A stretch of DNA of 64,000 nucleotides, taken from positions 457,234-521,233 of the forward strand of contig NZ_JABFDM010000006.1 of NCBI RefSeq assembly GCF_013178945.1, in the 5' to 3' direction. Shown here one piece after another: positions 8,909 through 17,347 of this stretch (positions are counted from its first letter, which is position 1; every line of letters starts with the position of its first letter). The translations under genes were made by a program, and so were the position numbers. The notes below the pieces were generated by a model. It saw nothing but the letters and a program-made list of their open reading frames with translations, searched no databases and was not told the origin of the DNA. The stretch is from Bradyrhizobium aeschynomenes (GTDB lineage Bacteria > Pseudomonadota > Alphaproteobacteria > Rhizobiales > Xanthobacteraceae).

Positions 8909-9223
8909 TCAGCCGTCGACGGTCTGCGCCAGCGCGAAGCTCTCGCGGGTCCGCGTCACCTCGGGCCAGTCGCGATTGAAGTCGGCGATCAGCCGCTTCA
9001 TCTCGTCGCCGCCGACGGCCCGCTCCATCGCGGCGACATCGTCGAACTGATACATCGCCTGATGCACTGCGGGATCGCTCAGGCTCCACACCCGCCACGC
9101 CTTGCGCACGCCGAAGCTCCTGACAGCATCGGGCATGTGAACGTCGCGATACCAGCGGTCGAACTCCTCGCGTTTCGAAGCATCGGGCACCGTGGCGCGG
9201 ACGACGAAAATGGCTGGCGTCAT
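8909..9223 (-). CDS. EthD/antibiotic monooxygenase-like ferredoxin-fold protein
   Basis: 104 residues. The pattern FVVRATVPDASKREEFDRWY...HMPDAVRSFGVRKAWRVW matches small dimeric alpha-beta barrel proteins (EthD/ABM-like) that begin with a beta strand and carry a W-Y-x-x-x-H-x-P segment. No catalytic function can be assigned. ATG 9223 has GGAAGCC upstream. It sits 55 bp from the 3' neighbour gene on the same strand (which begins elsewhere), so it is likely transcribed separately or as the end of a run from 9995. Confidence 0.7.
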   Translation of the reverse strand: MTPAIFVVRATVPDASKREEFDRWYRDVHMPDAVRSFGVRKAWRVWSLSDPAVHQAMYQFDDVAAMERAVGGDEMKRLIADFNRDWPEVTRTRESFALAQTVDG

Positions 9224-9278
9224 GGGAGGCTTCCGGATGTTGTTGGTCTTGTCACCGAGCCTAGCCGCAATCCGCGGT

Positions 9279-9995
9279 TCAGCGAAAGCCTGCGGCCAGC
9301 GACACCACCTGCCCGTCGAGGCCGTTGAAGCCGTGGTGACCGCGGGCTTGACAGGGATCGCCCTGCTCGGCGCCGCCCGACAGCCACTTCACGCGGGCGC
9401 GGCCGCCGGCCCATTTGATGAAGGGATCGACGCCGGCGGGCAGCGTCACCTTGCAGGCATCGCTGGTATGGTGAATGACGAGCGTCCGCGGCAGCGTCGC
9501 CGGCGAACCCAGGATCGACATCACGTTCGAGGAGCTGCCGGACTCCGGGCTGAGGAAGCCTGATGTCAGCACCAGCGCATCGGGCCGCGCGCCGCGCGCA
9601 ATTCCCTCCGCCGCGCGCAAGGTGCCGCGGCTGGTGCCGATCACCGTGACCGGACGCTTGATGGCGGCCATGTAGTCGATGGCGGCCTTGAGATCGGTGT
9701 TGGCGTCTGCGATCATCACCGCGAGTCCGCGGGCGGCATAGGCGTTGCGCGTGCGCACCAGCTGGTTGCCGAGCAGGCTATGAATGTCGCCGTGATCGCC
9801 GACATTGATGGCGCCATCGCCGCCGGGCAGCAGGATCACGCTGGCGCGCACCGCCTTCGGCCTGATCAGGGCCACGCGCGAACCGCCGACCGTGACTGTC
9901 TCGTCGGCCCATGCAGCGCTCACGGCAGCGGACAGCACCACCGCCAGCCAGATGCGCACCAGCACGCGACACGACCAAGCCGTTGGTCTGATCAT
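9279..9995 (-). CDS. secreted alpha/beta hydrolase-like protein
   Basis: 238 residues: N-terminal signal peptide (hydrophobic 12-30, ending AWA) then an alpha/beta hydrolase-type core. The nucleophile elbow is visible as VIGTSRGT near residue 123 (G-x-S-x-G), preceded by the oxyanion-type segment ILLPGGDGAI. A late acidic residue (HTSDAC) and final histidines (RGHHGFNGLDG) could complete the triad. Substrate unknown. ATG 9995 has GGAAGG 6 nt upstream. Confidence 0.8.
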   Translation of the reverse strand: MIRPTAWSCRVLVRIWLAVVLSAAVSAAWADETVTVGGSRVALIRPKAVRASVILLPGGDGAINVGDHGDIHSLLGNQLVRTRNAYAARGLAVMIADANTDLKAAIDYMAAIKRPVTVIGTSRGTLRAAEGIARGARPDALVLTSGFLSPESGSSSNVMSILGSPATLPRTLVIHHTSDACKVTLPAGVDPFIKWAGGRARVKWLSGGAEQGDPCQARGHHGFNGLDGQVVSLAAGFR

Positions 9996-10047
9996 CGTAG
10001 CCTTCCCCCGACCGACTCGCGAATGGCGGGAGACTATCAGAAATCAA

Positions 10048-10080
10048 CGAGGCCCGGAGTGCCTAGGAGTCCGGGCCTCG
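10048..10080 (-). terminator. terminator hairpin for the gene ending at 10172
   Basis: A perfect 11-bp stem (CGAGGCCCGGA / TCCGGGCCTCG) with an 11-nt loop lies 92 bp past the 3' end of the minus-strand gene. On that strand it is followed by TTGATTTC, a modest U-rich run. Confidence 0.6.
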
Positions 10081-10171
10081 TCACCTGGCGACCTCGCGCG
10101 AGCGAGGCCGGTCGGTATTCTTCAAAACTTAGCGCCCGGTCAGGCTGCTCGCATTGAGCTGGCTCAAGACA

Positions 10172-10630
10172 TCAATAGCAGCGCGTGATCGTCACGCTGT
10201 GATCGCCGCCGCGGCGTCCCGGCACCGTCACGGTCTGCATCGGGCAGCTCGACACATAGGGCCGGTCGGACGGCACCACGTTCGGCGGATAGCGATGCGC
10301 CCAGTCCCAGGGCACGTCGTAGGTATAGGTGTAGCGCACGTCGGCCGAGGTGTGCTCGGGGATCTGCTGAATCACGGGCTCGCCGGTGCCACCATACGCA
10401 AAGGCGCCGGCGGCCGGCAGATAGGAGCGAATGCCGCGGTGGTGGTGGCGGACGAAGGGCCGCATGCCCGGCGCCGGCGCAACGACCTGGCCCGGCCCAG
10501 CCGCAGCGACTGGCGCAGCCACCGCAGCGCCCGACCCGGCCGAGGCGGTCCCCGCGGACAGCATCAGCGCGGCGGCCCCTGCGCAGGCAACCCAAACTCG
10601 GAAAGGAAACGCCGATGTTCTATCAGCCAT
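10172..10630 (-). CDS. secreted protein of unknown function
   Basis: 152 residues. The hydrophobic segment VWVACAGAAALMLSAGTASA forms a signal peptide. An Ala/Pro/Gly-rich linker with HHHRG follows, then a conserved-looking C-terminal part with Tyr/Pro (YTYTYDVPWDWAHRYPPNV) and two cysteines (SSCPMQTVTV, ITRCY) that could form a disulfide. ATG 10630 has GAGG upstream. I recognise no assigned domain. Confidence 0.7.
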   Translation of the reverse strand: MADRTSAFPFRVWVACAGAAALMLSAGTASAGSGAAVAAPVAAAGPGQVVAPAPGMRPFVRHHHRGIRSYLPAAGAFAYGGTGEPVIQQIPEHTSADVRYTYTYDVPWDWAHRYPPNVVPSDRPYVSSCPMQTVTVPGRRGGDHSVTITRCY

Positions 10631-10854
10631 GATACGCGACCTCTACTCACTCACCAGCCTACCCGTCAAAGCTAGGCCAGCGGCCCAGTTCCCGCAAACC
10701 CATCGTTAAAGGTTAGTTAAGCCACGTGCTTAACGCCAGGGTGGCCGGAAGTGCCAGATTGCCGCGGCGGTGAAGATGGGCCGCCACTGGGCTTCGTCAA
10801 CTCGGAAGCGGGGACGTCTCACGCGCCCGCCTCCCCCGTCGATCTCCCTCCCTC

Positions 10855-12387
10855 TCACAGCGGCAGGTTGTCGTGCTTCTTGGCCGGCATCTCCATCTTC
10901 TTGTCGCGCAACATCGCAAGCGCGCGTGCGATGCGGCGGCGGGTGGAGTGCGGCATGATGACGTCGTCGATATAGCCGCGCTCGGCCGCGATGAACGGCG
11001 ACAGGAAGCGGTCCTCGTATTCCTTGGTACGCGCGGCGATCTTGTCGGGGTCCGCCATGTCGGCGCGGAAGATGATCTCGACCGCGCCCTTGGCGCCCAT
11101 CACCGCGATCTGCGCGGTCGGCCAGGCGTAGTTCATGTCGGCGCCGATCTCCTTGGAGGCCATGACGTCGAAGGCGCCGCCATAGGCCTTGCGGGTGATG
11201 ACGGTGACCAGCGGCACCGTGCACTGCGAGTAGGCGAACAGCAGCTTCGCGCCGTGCTTGATCAGGCCGCCATATTCCTGCGCAGTGCCCGGCAGGAAAC
11301 CCGGCACGTCGACGAAGGTGACGATCGGGATATTGAAGGCGTCGCAGAAGCGCACGAAGCGCGCGGCTTTCCGCGAGGCGTCACTGTCGAGCACGCCGGC
11401 CAGGACCATCGGCTGGTTGGCGACGAAGCCGACGGTGCGCCCGGCGATGCGGCCGAAGCCGGTGACGATGTTCTTGGCGAAGCCTTCCGCGATCTCGAAG
11501 AAGTCGCCCTCGTCGACGACTTTCAGGATCAGCTCCTTCATGTCGTAGGGCTTGTTCGGATTGTCCGGGATCAGCGTGTCCAGGGACATGTCGACCCGCT
11601 CGATGTCGTCGAAGCTCGGCCATTCCGGTACGCCGTCCGAATTGTTCGACGGCAGGAAGTCGATCAGACGGCGCATCTGCAACAGCGTCTCGACGTCGTT
11701 GTCGAACGCGCCGTCGGCGATCGAGGACCGCGTCGCATGCACCGAGGCGCCGCCGAGCTCTTCGGCAGTCACCACCTCGTTGGTCACGGTCTTCACGACG
11801 TCGGGGCCTGTGACGAACATGTAGCTGGTGTTCTTCACCATGAAGATGAAGTCGGTCATGGCCGGCGAATAGACGTCGCCGCCGGCGCACGGGCCCATGA
11901 TGACCGAGATCTGCGGGATCACGCCGGACGCCAGCACGTTGCGGCGGAAGACGTAGGAATAGCCCGCGAGCGCCGCGACGCCCTCCTGGATGCGGGCGCC
12001 GCCGGCGTCATAGAGGCCGATGATCGGCGCGCGCGCCTTCATCGCCATGTCCTGCAGCTTGGTGATCTTCAGCGCGTGGGTCTCGGACAGCGAGCCGCCG
12101 AACACGGTGAAATCCTTGGCAAAGACGAAGGTCTTGCGGCCGTTGACGGTGCCCCAGCCGGTGACGACGCCGTCGCCGGGAACCTTGGTCTTCTCCATCC
12201 CGAACTCGGTCGAGCGGTGCTCGACGAACATGTCGAATTCCTCGAACGAGCCCTTGTCGAGCAGCAGTTCGATGCGCTCGCGCGCCGTCAGCTTGCCGCG
12301 CGCATGCTGCGCCTCGATGCGCTTCTCGCCGCCGCCGAGCTTGGCGCCTTTGCGCCGCTCCTCGAGGGTGTCCAGGATGTCCTTCAT
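10855..12387 (-). CDS. pccB: propionyl-CoA carboxylase beta subunit (acyl-CoA carboxylase carboxyltransferase)
   Basis: 510 residues, the usual length of PccB. It transfers the carboxyl group from biotin to propionyl-CoA, making methylmalonyl-CoA. The two crotonase-like halves are visible: N-half with the acyl-CoA oxyanion segment GGARIQEG, MGPCAGGDVYSPAMTDF and SYMFVTGPDVV; C-half with VDVPGFLPG, YGGLIKHGAKLLFAY and ITRKAYGGAF. ATG 12387 starts the conserved MKDILDTLEERR; the upstream frame extension lacks conservation. The biotin-carrying alpha subunit is not in the window. An accC/pccA partner elsewhere is assumed. Confidence 0.95.
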   Translation of the reverse strand: MKDILDTLEERRKGAKLGGGEKRIEAQHARGKLTARERIELLLDKGSFEEFDMFVEHRSTEFGMEKTKVPGDGVVTGWGTVNGRKTFVFAKDFTVFGGSLSETHALKITKLQDMAMKARAPIIGLYDAGGARIQEGVAALAGYSYVFRRNVLASGVIPQISVIMGPCAGGDVYSPAMTDFIFMVKNTSYMFVTGPDVVKTVTNEVVTAEELGGASVHATRSSIADGAFDNDVETLLQMRRLIDFLPSNNSDGVPEWPSFDDIERVDMSLDTLIPDNPNKPYDMKELILKVVDEGDFFEIAEGFAKNIVTGFGRIAGRTVGFVANQPMVLAGVLDSDASRKAARFVRFCDAFNIPIVTFVDVPGFLPGTAQEYGGLIKHGAKLLFAYSQCTVPLVTVITRKAYGGAFDVMASKEIGADMNYAWPTAQIAVMGAKGAVEIIFRADMADPDKIAARTKEYEDRFLSPFIAAERGYIDDVIMPHSTRRRIARALAMLRDKKMEMPAKKHDNLPL

Positions 12388-12720
12388 GCGCGTCCGCCCG
12401 TTCCCATGTCGTGAATGTTGGCGGCCTTCTAACACGGCTGTTTCGGAACCGAAAAGCCGCTTTCGGTCGCGCGAGGCGGCCTCCACAGCTCGGAATTGGT
12501 CGCGGAATCAGGGTCATGGCCGGCCGGCGGGTCCCGCGACTCCGGATTGGGAACGCTTCGGCCGGCTGCCGAATCCGGCCCTGCACATCGACCAGAAGCC
12601 CGCCGAAGGCGGTGTCTCGACGGACGTTGGGGTTCGTGCTCCCCGCTCCAAGCCCAACCGCCACCCAACCGCCCTATGCGATTGCCCTTCCGGGTGCGGC
12701 CGTGAGTGGCACCGCCGCCG
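12388..12720. other. intergenic, no gene seen
   Basis: 333 bp between the start of the carboxylase gene and the end of the ECF sigma gene, both minus strand. It should hold the carboxylase promoter; I see no convincing coding frame or hairpin terminator. Confidence 0.4.
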
Positions 12721-13644
12721 TCACCGCCGCCCCTGCTCGGAGTCCGCCGCCAGCGCCAGCTCCGCATCGGCGATGACATAGCGCACATAACGGTAGTCGC
12801 GAATGACGCTGATGTTGCCGTCGCGCCACTCCAGCCACATGATGTAGCTGGGCTTCGGGTCCGCGCGGTCTTCAAACACGGCGATGACCTCGCGGCCCTC
12901 GAGCCAGGCCGGGACCAGCCAGATCCCGTCGATCGTGGCGTAGATGCCGAAGAACATGCCGACATCGGCCGCCCCGACGCGCACGGGATGGGCGGACTGG
13001 TGCAGCCTGACGTCGTCGGCAAGCAGCGCGCGCAGGCCGTCCCAATCCCGCCGGTTGAACAGGGCGACGTAGCGCGCCACCGCATCGGATGCGGGTCTGG
13101 CCGCCTGCTGCGCGCCGGCCACGGCGTTGATCTCGGCGAGACGCGCGCGTCCGCGGGCGAGATGCGCCTTCACCGAATCCACGGTGAGATCGAGCAGGGC
13201 TGCGATGTCGGCCAGCGGCTCATCGAGCACGTCCTTCAGGATGAGGACGCTGCGCTGGGGTATCGATAGCTCCGTGAAGCGTGAAACCGCCGTTCTGACC
13301 GCCTCCTCGCGCATCATCATCTCCACGGCATCGGGCGCGCTGTCGTCGGCGACGTCGCCGGCGGCCTCCATCGGTTCGGTCGTCCGGATCGCACGGCTGC
13401 GCAGCAGGTCCAGCGCCCGGTTGTGGGCGACCCGGAACAGCCAGGCGCGCAGCATCCCGATGTCCTGCCTCTCATCCGAGGCGGCGAGCGCCCTCGCCAG
13501 GGTATCCTGCACCACGTCTTCGCCATCGATGACCGAACCCATCAGGCGTGCGCAGTAGCGATGGAGCTCGGGCCGCAGCTGCTCCGCAAGGGCGGCGATC
13601 TCGGCCCGCCGCCCATCGTCGGGAGAATGTCGGCCTGCGCTCAA
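12721..13644 (-). CDS. ECF sigma factor with C-terminal SnoaL-like domain
   Basis: 307 residues. Region sigma-2 is at about 20-90 (RYCARLMGSVIDGEDVVQDT, MLRAWLFRVAHNRALDLLRS) and sigma-4 at about 125-185 (LSIPQRSVLILKDVLDEPL, DIAALLDLTVDSVKAHLARG). A SnoaL/NTF2-like extension follows from about 205 (YVALFNRRDWDGLRALLADD). ECF factors with such extensions (ECF41 and relatives) are usually encoded beside an oxidoreductase or epimerase, as here, and the extension tunes sigma activity. The ECF41 DGGGK motif is not visible, so a related group is more likely. Start is TTG, its last bases overlapping the upstream SDR stop (TTGA), so the two are translationally coupled. A damaged paralogue lies at 38016-38817. 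Confidence 0.9.
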   Translation of the reverse strand: MSAGRHSPDDGRRAEIAALAEQLRPELHRYCARLMGSVIDGEDVVQDTLARALAASDERQDIGMLRAWLFRVAHNRALDLLRSRAIRTTEPMEAAGDVADDSAPDAVEMMMREEAVRTAVSRFTELSIPQRSVLILKDVLDEPLADIAALLDLTVDSVKAHLARGRARLAEINAVAGAQQAARPASDAVARYVALFNRRDWDGLRALLADDVRLHQSAHPVRVGAADVGMFFGIYATIDGIWLVPAWLEGREVIAVFEDRADPKPSYIMWLEWRDGNISVIRDYRYVRYVIADAELALAADSEQGRR

Positions 13645-14024
13645 GCTGCCGCCCCTTCCATGATGGTCAAACCGGCGTCGCCATTGAGCCCGAACGCGAC
13701 GCCAGCCTTGACGTCGGCCTCCCAGACCATCGAGAAATCCGTCCAGCTCAGCCGATCCAGCCGGCCCACGCGCGGCGTCGTGCCGGCGTTCAGCACCAGG
13801 ACGTCGGGGCTGACGTCACCGACGATGCGGTGCGCGGCGGCTTCGTCGGTCACGTCGGCCGCGATCGTGGCCACGCCGAGACGGGTCGCAACAGCGTTCA
13901 ACGCCTCGGCTCCGCGTGCCACCACGGTAACCCTGGCGCCGTGCGCGACGAGCGCCTCCACCCGGCCCAGGGCGAGGCCGCGACTGCCACCGGTCACGAC
14001 GATCGTCTTGTCTTTCAGGCTCAT
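13641..14024 (-). CDS. internally deleted SDR oxidoreductase, probably inactive
   Basis: 127 residues against 252 in its intact paralogue at 38814-39572. Residues 1-108 align with the paralogue (NAD(P) motif VVTGGSRGLALG, then ADVTDE, LVLNAGT). The last 19 residues (FGLNGDAGLTIMEG...) match the paralogue C-terminus. Exactly 125 codons between them, including the catalytic Ser and YGGAK (YxxxK), are gone without loss of frame. It cannot be a working dehydrogenase in the usual way. Its stop overlaps the ECF sigma TTG, so it may persist as a translational leader. The promoter region upstream is conserved with the other copy. Confidence 0.85.
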   Translation of the reverse strand: MSLKDKTIVVTGGSRGLALGRVEALVAHGARVTVVARGAEALNAVATRLGVATIAADVTDEAAAHRIVGDVSPDVLVLNAGTTPRVGRLDRLSWTDFSMVWEADVKAGVAFGLNGDAGLTIMEGAAA

Positions 14025-14054
14025 GATGATGCTCCAATGTCCAGATGAAGTGAA

Positions 14055-14081
14055 GACGATCGAGGCACGGCAAAAGAGTCA
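14055..14081 (-). promoter_or_regulatory. candidate ECF-type promoter of the SDR-sigma operon, copy 1
   Basis: Read on the minus strand: TGACTC, 17 nt, CGTC, about 30 bp before the SDR start. The same two elements with the same 17-nt spacing precede the paralogous SDR at 39572, while surrounding bases differ, so the pair looks selected. The arrangement resembles ECF autoregulated promoters with a CGTC -10 element. Recognition by the adjacent sigma factor is inferred. Confidence 0.45.
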
Positions 14082-14167
14082 GGCAGCGCCCATGCGCCGG
14101 TCCCCCTCGCGCAACGGGCCGCAGGGCTGGATGCTCGCGGCCCATCGCTCATCACGGGAGTCGCGTC

Positions 14168-14290
14168 ATGTCCGTCGACACCGCCGCCGCCACCGAACGC
14201 CTCATCTCAGCGTCCAGCGCGTAGCCGGACAGGAGAAGGCGATCGGGGCGGGAGATCAAGGCGGCGTTGAGGCAGGTGCCGGCCGAGGCG
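14168..14290 (+). pseudogene. 5' fragment of an M20 peptidase gene
   Basis: The first ~120 bp align with the start of the intact M20 gene at 17599. The ATG context and MSVDTAAATERL are shared. The next bases carry indels that put a TAG in frame, then GGACAGGAGAAGGCGATCGG resumes the match, up to the region encoding KAALRQ. Similarity stops near 14290. It is a decayed partial duplicate, lying directly upstream of the SDR-sigma promoter region. The remaining bases to 14552 show nothing else coding. Confidence 0.75.
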
Positions 14291-14552
14291 GTGGGCCCCC
14301 GCCAATGCGCGGATTCCTGGACCGTTCCCCCGCCGCGATGAGGCCACACCCCGTTCAACGACGCGGCACCGTTCGACAACAAATACCGACGCAGATTTCT
14401 GCATCGACGCAACTAACAACATTTGCAGGCGCCTCGCAGCGCCATTGCATTTTGTCGGATTCCAGACACCGACTCTTCTTGACCCTCGCAACGTGCACTC
14501 CTAGTTTCCGCTCCCGCTTGCGGCAATCAACAACACGGCAAGGGTGGAAACG

Positions 14553-14855
14553 ATGGTTCGCGAATTCGAATACAAGGGCGAAGTGTTCCGGGTGACGGCG
14601 CATGGCATTCACGGCCATGAGGAGATCTTCATCGTCCACATCGACGACGGCGTCGAAGGCGGCGAGATCTCGATCGATCGGATGACCGAGGAGAACGACA
14701 CATCGGCTCCGCTGCAGGACATCATCATCATGCTGTGCGACAAGCTGATTCCGGAATCGGGCATCGTCTGCCGCGATCCCGCCGCGCCCTTCGCCTGGCG
14801 TGAGGGCAAGGTGGTCTATCAGGTCCATGACGGCGTGCAGGCGCTGAACCACTGA
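14553..14855 (+). CDS. small conserved protein of unknown function
   Basis: 100 residues, soluble and acidic (MVREFEYKGEVFRVTAHGIH, EEIFIVHIDDG, IIIMLCDKLIPESG). The alternating beta-strand pattern suggests a compact alpha/beta fold. ATG 14553 has AAGGG 8 nt upstream; a GTG three codons earlier is less well placed. I recognise no named family. It stands alone on the plus strand. Confidence 0.7.
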   Translation: MVREFEYKGEVFRVTAHGIHGHEEIFIVHIDDGVEGGEISIDRMTEENDTSAPLQDIIIMLCDKLIPESGIVCRDPAAPFAWREGKVVYQVHDGVQALNH

Positions 14856-15276
14856 ATTGCACTGCAACTCATCGCGGCGGCCGGCCGACTCGATGCTCGC
14901 ATCGCGGCCGTTCGCGCCGTTGCCAGCCGGCCACCGCGGGCGGCGATGTGCTGAGACGGGGCCGGACTGGCAACCAGAGGGCGCGCTAAGGGGTGCGCGC
15001 GCTCCCTGGACATCGTCACGGCCATCCAATCTCCGACCTGCCGGGCAGCTCACATGGCAAAGCGCTCACGGCGCGTTGCGCCGGGCACCGCTCGCGCTGC
15101 ATGGGCACCCCCGTAAAACTACCATCTGAGCCGTTCGGACCAGACATTCCCTGTGGTGTCCGCGCATCCTGCGCGACTGACAGCAACCTCTCCTGCTGGC
15201 AACAACGCCTCCAGCGTGCGAGCATTGACCGTGCTCTGCCAAGTACGTTTCAGCGTCCCACAGATCGGACTTGCAA
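14856..15276. other. intergenic, no gene seen
   Basis: 421 bp between two small plus-strand genes. Several open frames cross it, but none has a ribosome-binding site or a recognisable protein pattern. Nothing further supported. Confidence 0.4.
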
Positions 15277-15474
15277 ATGTCGACGGAGTTCACTGCCCCG
15301 CTTAGGCTCAGGCGCATCACGCCGCCCCTGGCCGATCCCGTTGCGCATCTGAGCTGCGAGCAGTGCGGCTCAGAGATGACCCACCTCGGCGACCTGCCCG
15401 CCGTGATGGGCGCCGCGGCGGTCCGCGTCTTTCGTTGCTATCCCTGCAACCGGATCGCCTCGATAGGCTGGTGA
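15277..15474 (+). CDS. small zinc-ribbon protein
   Basis: 65 residues. Two cysteine pairs, CEQCG (residues 27-31) and CYPCN (53-57), make a probable four-Cys zinc ribbon. A short rhizobial family has the same plan (xLRLR..PP.ADP.AHLSC..CG). Function unknown; nucleic-acid or protein binding is possible. ATG 15277 is preferred; a TTG two codons earlier is an alternative. No strong ribosome-binding site. Confidence 0.65.
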   Translation: MSTEFTAPLRLRRITPPLADPVAHLSCEQCGSEMTHLGDLPAVMGAAAVRVFRCYPCNRIASIGW

Positions 15475-15528
15475 GACGTCGCATCCCGTGCATCGGCCTC
15501 GTGACCGTCGCGCAGGCGTTACCCCGCT

Positions 15529-16230
15529 TCAAACGACGGCCCCGAACAGCTTCCCGATGCCAGCAGTGAGCGCCAGAGCGAAAGCGCCCCAGAATGTCAC
15601 GCGGACGGTGGCGCGCGGAATGTTGGCCCCGCCGGCCTTGGCGCCGATCGCGCCGAGCACCGCGAGAAAGGCGAGCGAAGCCGCGGAGACGATCGGCACG
15701 AGCGCGTTCGCAGGCGACACGACGACCATCAGCAAGGGCATGGCGGCCCCCACCGAGAACATCAGGGCCGAGGTCAGCGCCGCCTGGATCGGCCGCGCTG
15801 CCGTGATCTCCGAGATCCCCAGTTCGTCGCGCGCATGGGCCGTCAATGCGTCCTTCGCCATCAACTGTCCGGCCACCTGCCGCGCGAGGGACGCGTCGAC
15901 GCCCCGCTTGACGTAGATCTCGGCCAATTCGTCGAGCTCGAACGCAGGGTTGTCGCTCAGCTCCTTGCGTTCGCGCGCAAGATCCGCCTGCTCCGTATCC
16001 GACTGCGAGCTGACGGAGACATACTCGCCGGCGGCCATCGACATCGCGCCGGCGACCAGACCCGCGACGCCGGCGATCAGCACGTCGCTTCGCGTCGCCG
16101 CCGCCGCGGCCACGCCGACGATCAGGCTGGCGGTCGAAATGATTCCGTCATTGGCGCCGAGAACGGCCGCCCTGAGCCATCCGATCCGGGCAACCAGATG
16201 ATTTTCGGGATGGACGCGAAGGCGGCTCAT
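15529..16230 (-). CDS. VIT1/CCC1 family metal transporter
   Basis: 233 residues. Five transmembrane segments with the family signature LGANDGIISTASLIVGVAAA (residues ~24-43), AMSMAAGEYVSVSSQ (62-76), and the cytosolic metal-binding helix pair EQADLARERKEL...ELAEIYVKRG. Members export or store Fe2+/Mn2+. ATG 16230 overlaps the stop of the upstream osmC-type gene (ATGA) and has AGGAG 7 nt upstream, so the two form an operon. Confidence 0.93.
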   Translation of the reverse strand: MSRLRVHPENHLVARIGWLRAAVLGANDGIISTASLIVGVAAAAATRSDVLIAGVAGLVAGAMSMAAGEYVSVSSQSDTEQADLARERKELSDNPAFELDELAEIYVKRGVDASLARQVAGQLMAKDALTAHARDELGISEITAARPIQAALTSALMFSVGAAMPLLMVVVSPANALVPIVSAASLAFLAVLGAIGAKAGGANIPRATVRVTFWGAFALALTAGIGKLFGAVV

Positions 16231-16631
16231 GTCTTTCTCCTGATCACGCCGTGGAGCTTCGTTGCGGCCGCCACGGTGTTGGAAATCATCCCATACTTCC
16301 TGACGTTCTGATGCAGCAGTTCGAGCCGGCGGTCGTCCTCGTCGGTGTCGACGATCAGTTCGTAGTCGATCGAGGCCATCATCGGCGGGCTGTCCTGACG
16401 GACGTCGGTCAGGCGCACGTCGACGCCACGCAGATCGAATTTGAGCATCGGCGTCACGCGTTCGATTCCCTTGATCATGCAGGCGGCCACCGCCGCGAGA
16501 AGAAGCTCGGCAGGATTGAACGCGTCCCGCCGTCCGCTGACATCGGTGTCGAGCACCACGGTCGCATCCTTGCAGTCTGCGACGCTTTCATGCGCGTCGA
16601 TCCGTCGGGCGTTGACGTGATACTCCAGCAT
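16227..16631 (-). CDS. OsmC family protein
   Basis: 134 residues with the OsmC/Ohr-like fold: FNPAELLLAAVAACMIKGIE contains the conserved N-P-x-E-L-L-x-A-x-x-x-C core, and a second part runs from LRGVDVRLTDVRQD. Only the first of the two redox cysteines typical of peroxidase-active OsmC/Ohr is obvious, so peroxidase activity is uncertain. ATG 16631 was chosen because GGGAG lies 6 nt upstream. First gene of the OsmC-VIT operon, which suggests a metal/oxidative-stress role. Confidence 0.85.
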   Translation of the reverse strand: MLEYHVNARRIDAHESVADCKDATVVLDTDVSGRRDAFNPAELLLAAVAACMIKGIERVTPMLKFDLRGVDVRLTDVRQDSPPMMASIDYELIVDTDEDDRRLELLHQNVRKYGMISNTVAAATKLHGVIRRKT

Positions 16632-16780
16632 GGCGAGTCTCCCGGCCGTGTGTCCGTGTGGCATTGGCGGACCGAAGCCCGAGCGGAGCGATCGATCGGA
16701 TCGCGATGGTGCGCCGTTCGGCTGCAGCGGTTGAGGCGCGCGGGCCGCGAGCGGTCATTCGCGGCTGACGTGCCGCCTCC

Positions 16781-17347
16781 CTATTTGTCCGCGTGAGGCA
16801 GCATGCGAAGCAGCGTTCGGTCCCGGAAGATCCAGTGATGAATCAGCGCGGCCGCCGCATGCATGGCGGCCACGATGACGAGGGCATGGGCGAGAAGCTC
16901 ATGGACCTCCTTGACGTTGTGGGCGAACGCGCGGTCCCTGGCCCAGGGCGATGCGATCTCGGCGATACCGAACAACGGCAAGGCATCACCGCGGGCGAAC
17001 TGCAGCACGATCCCGACGACAGGCACGGCAAAGAGCAGCGCATAGAGCACGTAGTGCGCGACACGCGCCGCCGGATCCTGCCACTTCCCCATCCATGTCG
17101 CGAATTCGGTCGCCTCCGGCGGCGGCGATGGATCGGCCAGCCGCCAGGCCAGGCGGACCACAAGAACAATGAGGATCGCGCTGCCGGCCGTCACATGCAC
17201 GAGCAGACCGGAGTCGCGCGCTGCGCCCTTGGGCAAGATGTCGCCGAAGACACCGAGCGCCCAGGTGACGGCCACGAGCATGACCGTCAACCAATGCAGC
17301 GCCTGCGGGATCGCGCCGTAGTTCCTGGTCGAATTGAACAGCTGCAT
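16781..17347 (-). CDS. cytochrome b561 (YodB-type) membrane di-heme protein
   Basis: 188 residues, four transmembrane helices. Heme-ligand histidines are visible in QALHWLTVMLVAV (residue ~18), GLLVHVTAGSAIL (~51), VAHYVLYALLFAVPVVG and VHELLAHALVIVAAMHAAAA. This is the prokaryotic cytochrome b561 plan, electron transfer between quinol and a periplasmic acceptor or superoxide. ATG 17347 has GAGAGG upstream. It stands next to the OsmC-VIT operon on the same strand but with a 150-bp gap. Confidence 0.92.
   Translation of the reverse strand: MQLFNSTRNYGAIPQALHWLTVMLVAVTWALGVFGDILPKGAARDSGLLVHVTAGSAILIVLVVRLAWRLADPSPPPEATEFATWMGKWQDPAARVAHYVLYALLFAVPVVGIVLQFARGDALPLFGIAEIASPWARDRAFAHNVKEVHELLAHALVIVAAMHAAAALIHHWIFRDRTLLRMLPHADK

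Noticed and set aside
10873..12414. Long plus-strand frame over pccB
   Set aside because: Antisense shadow of a strongly conserved enzyme; no family pattern.
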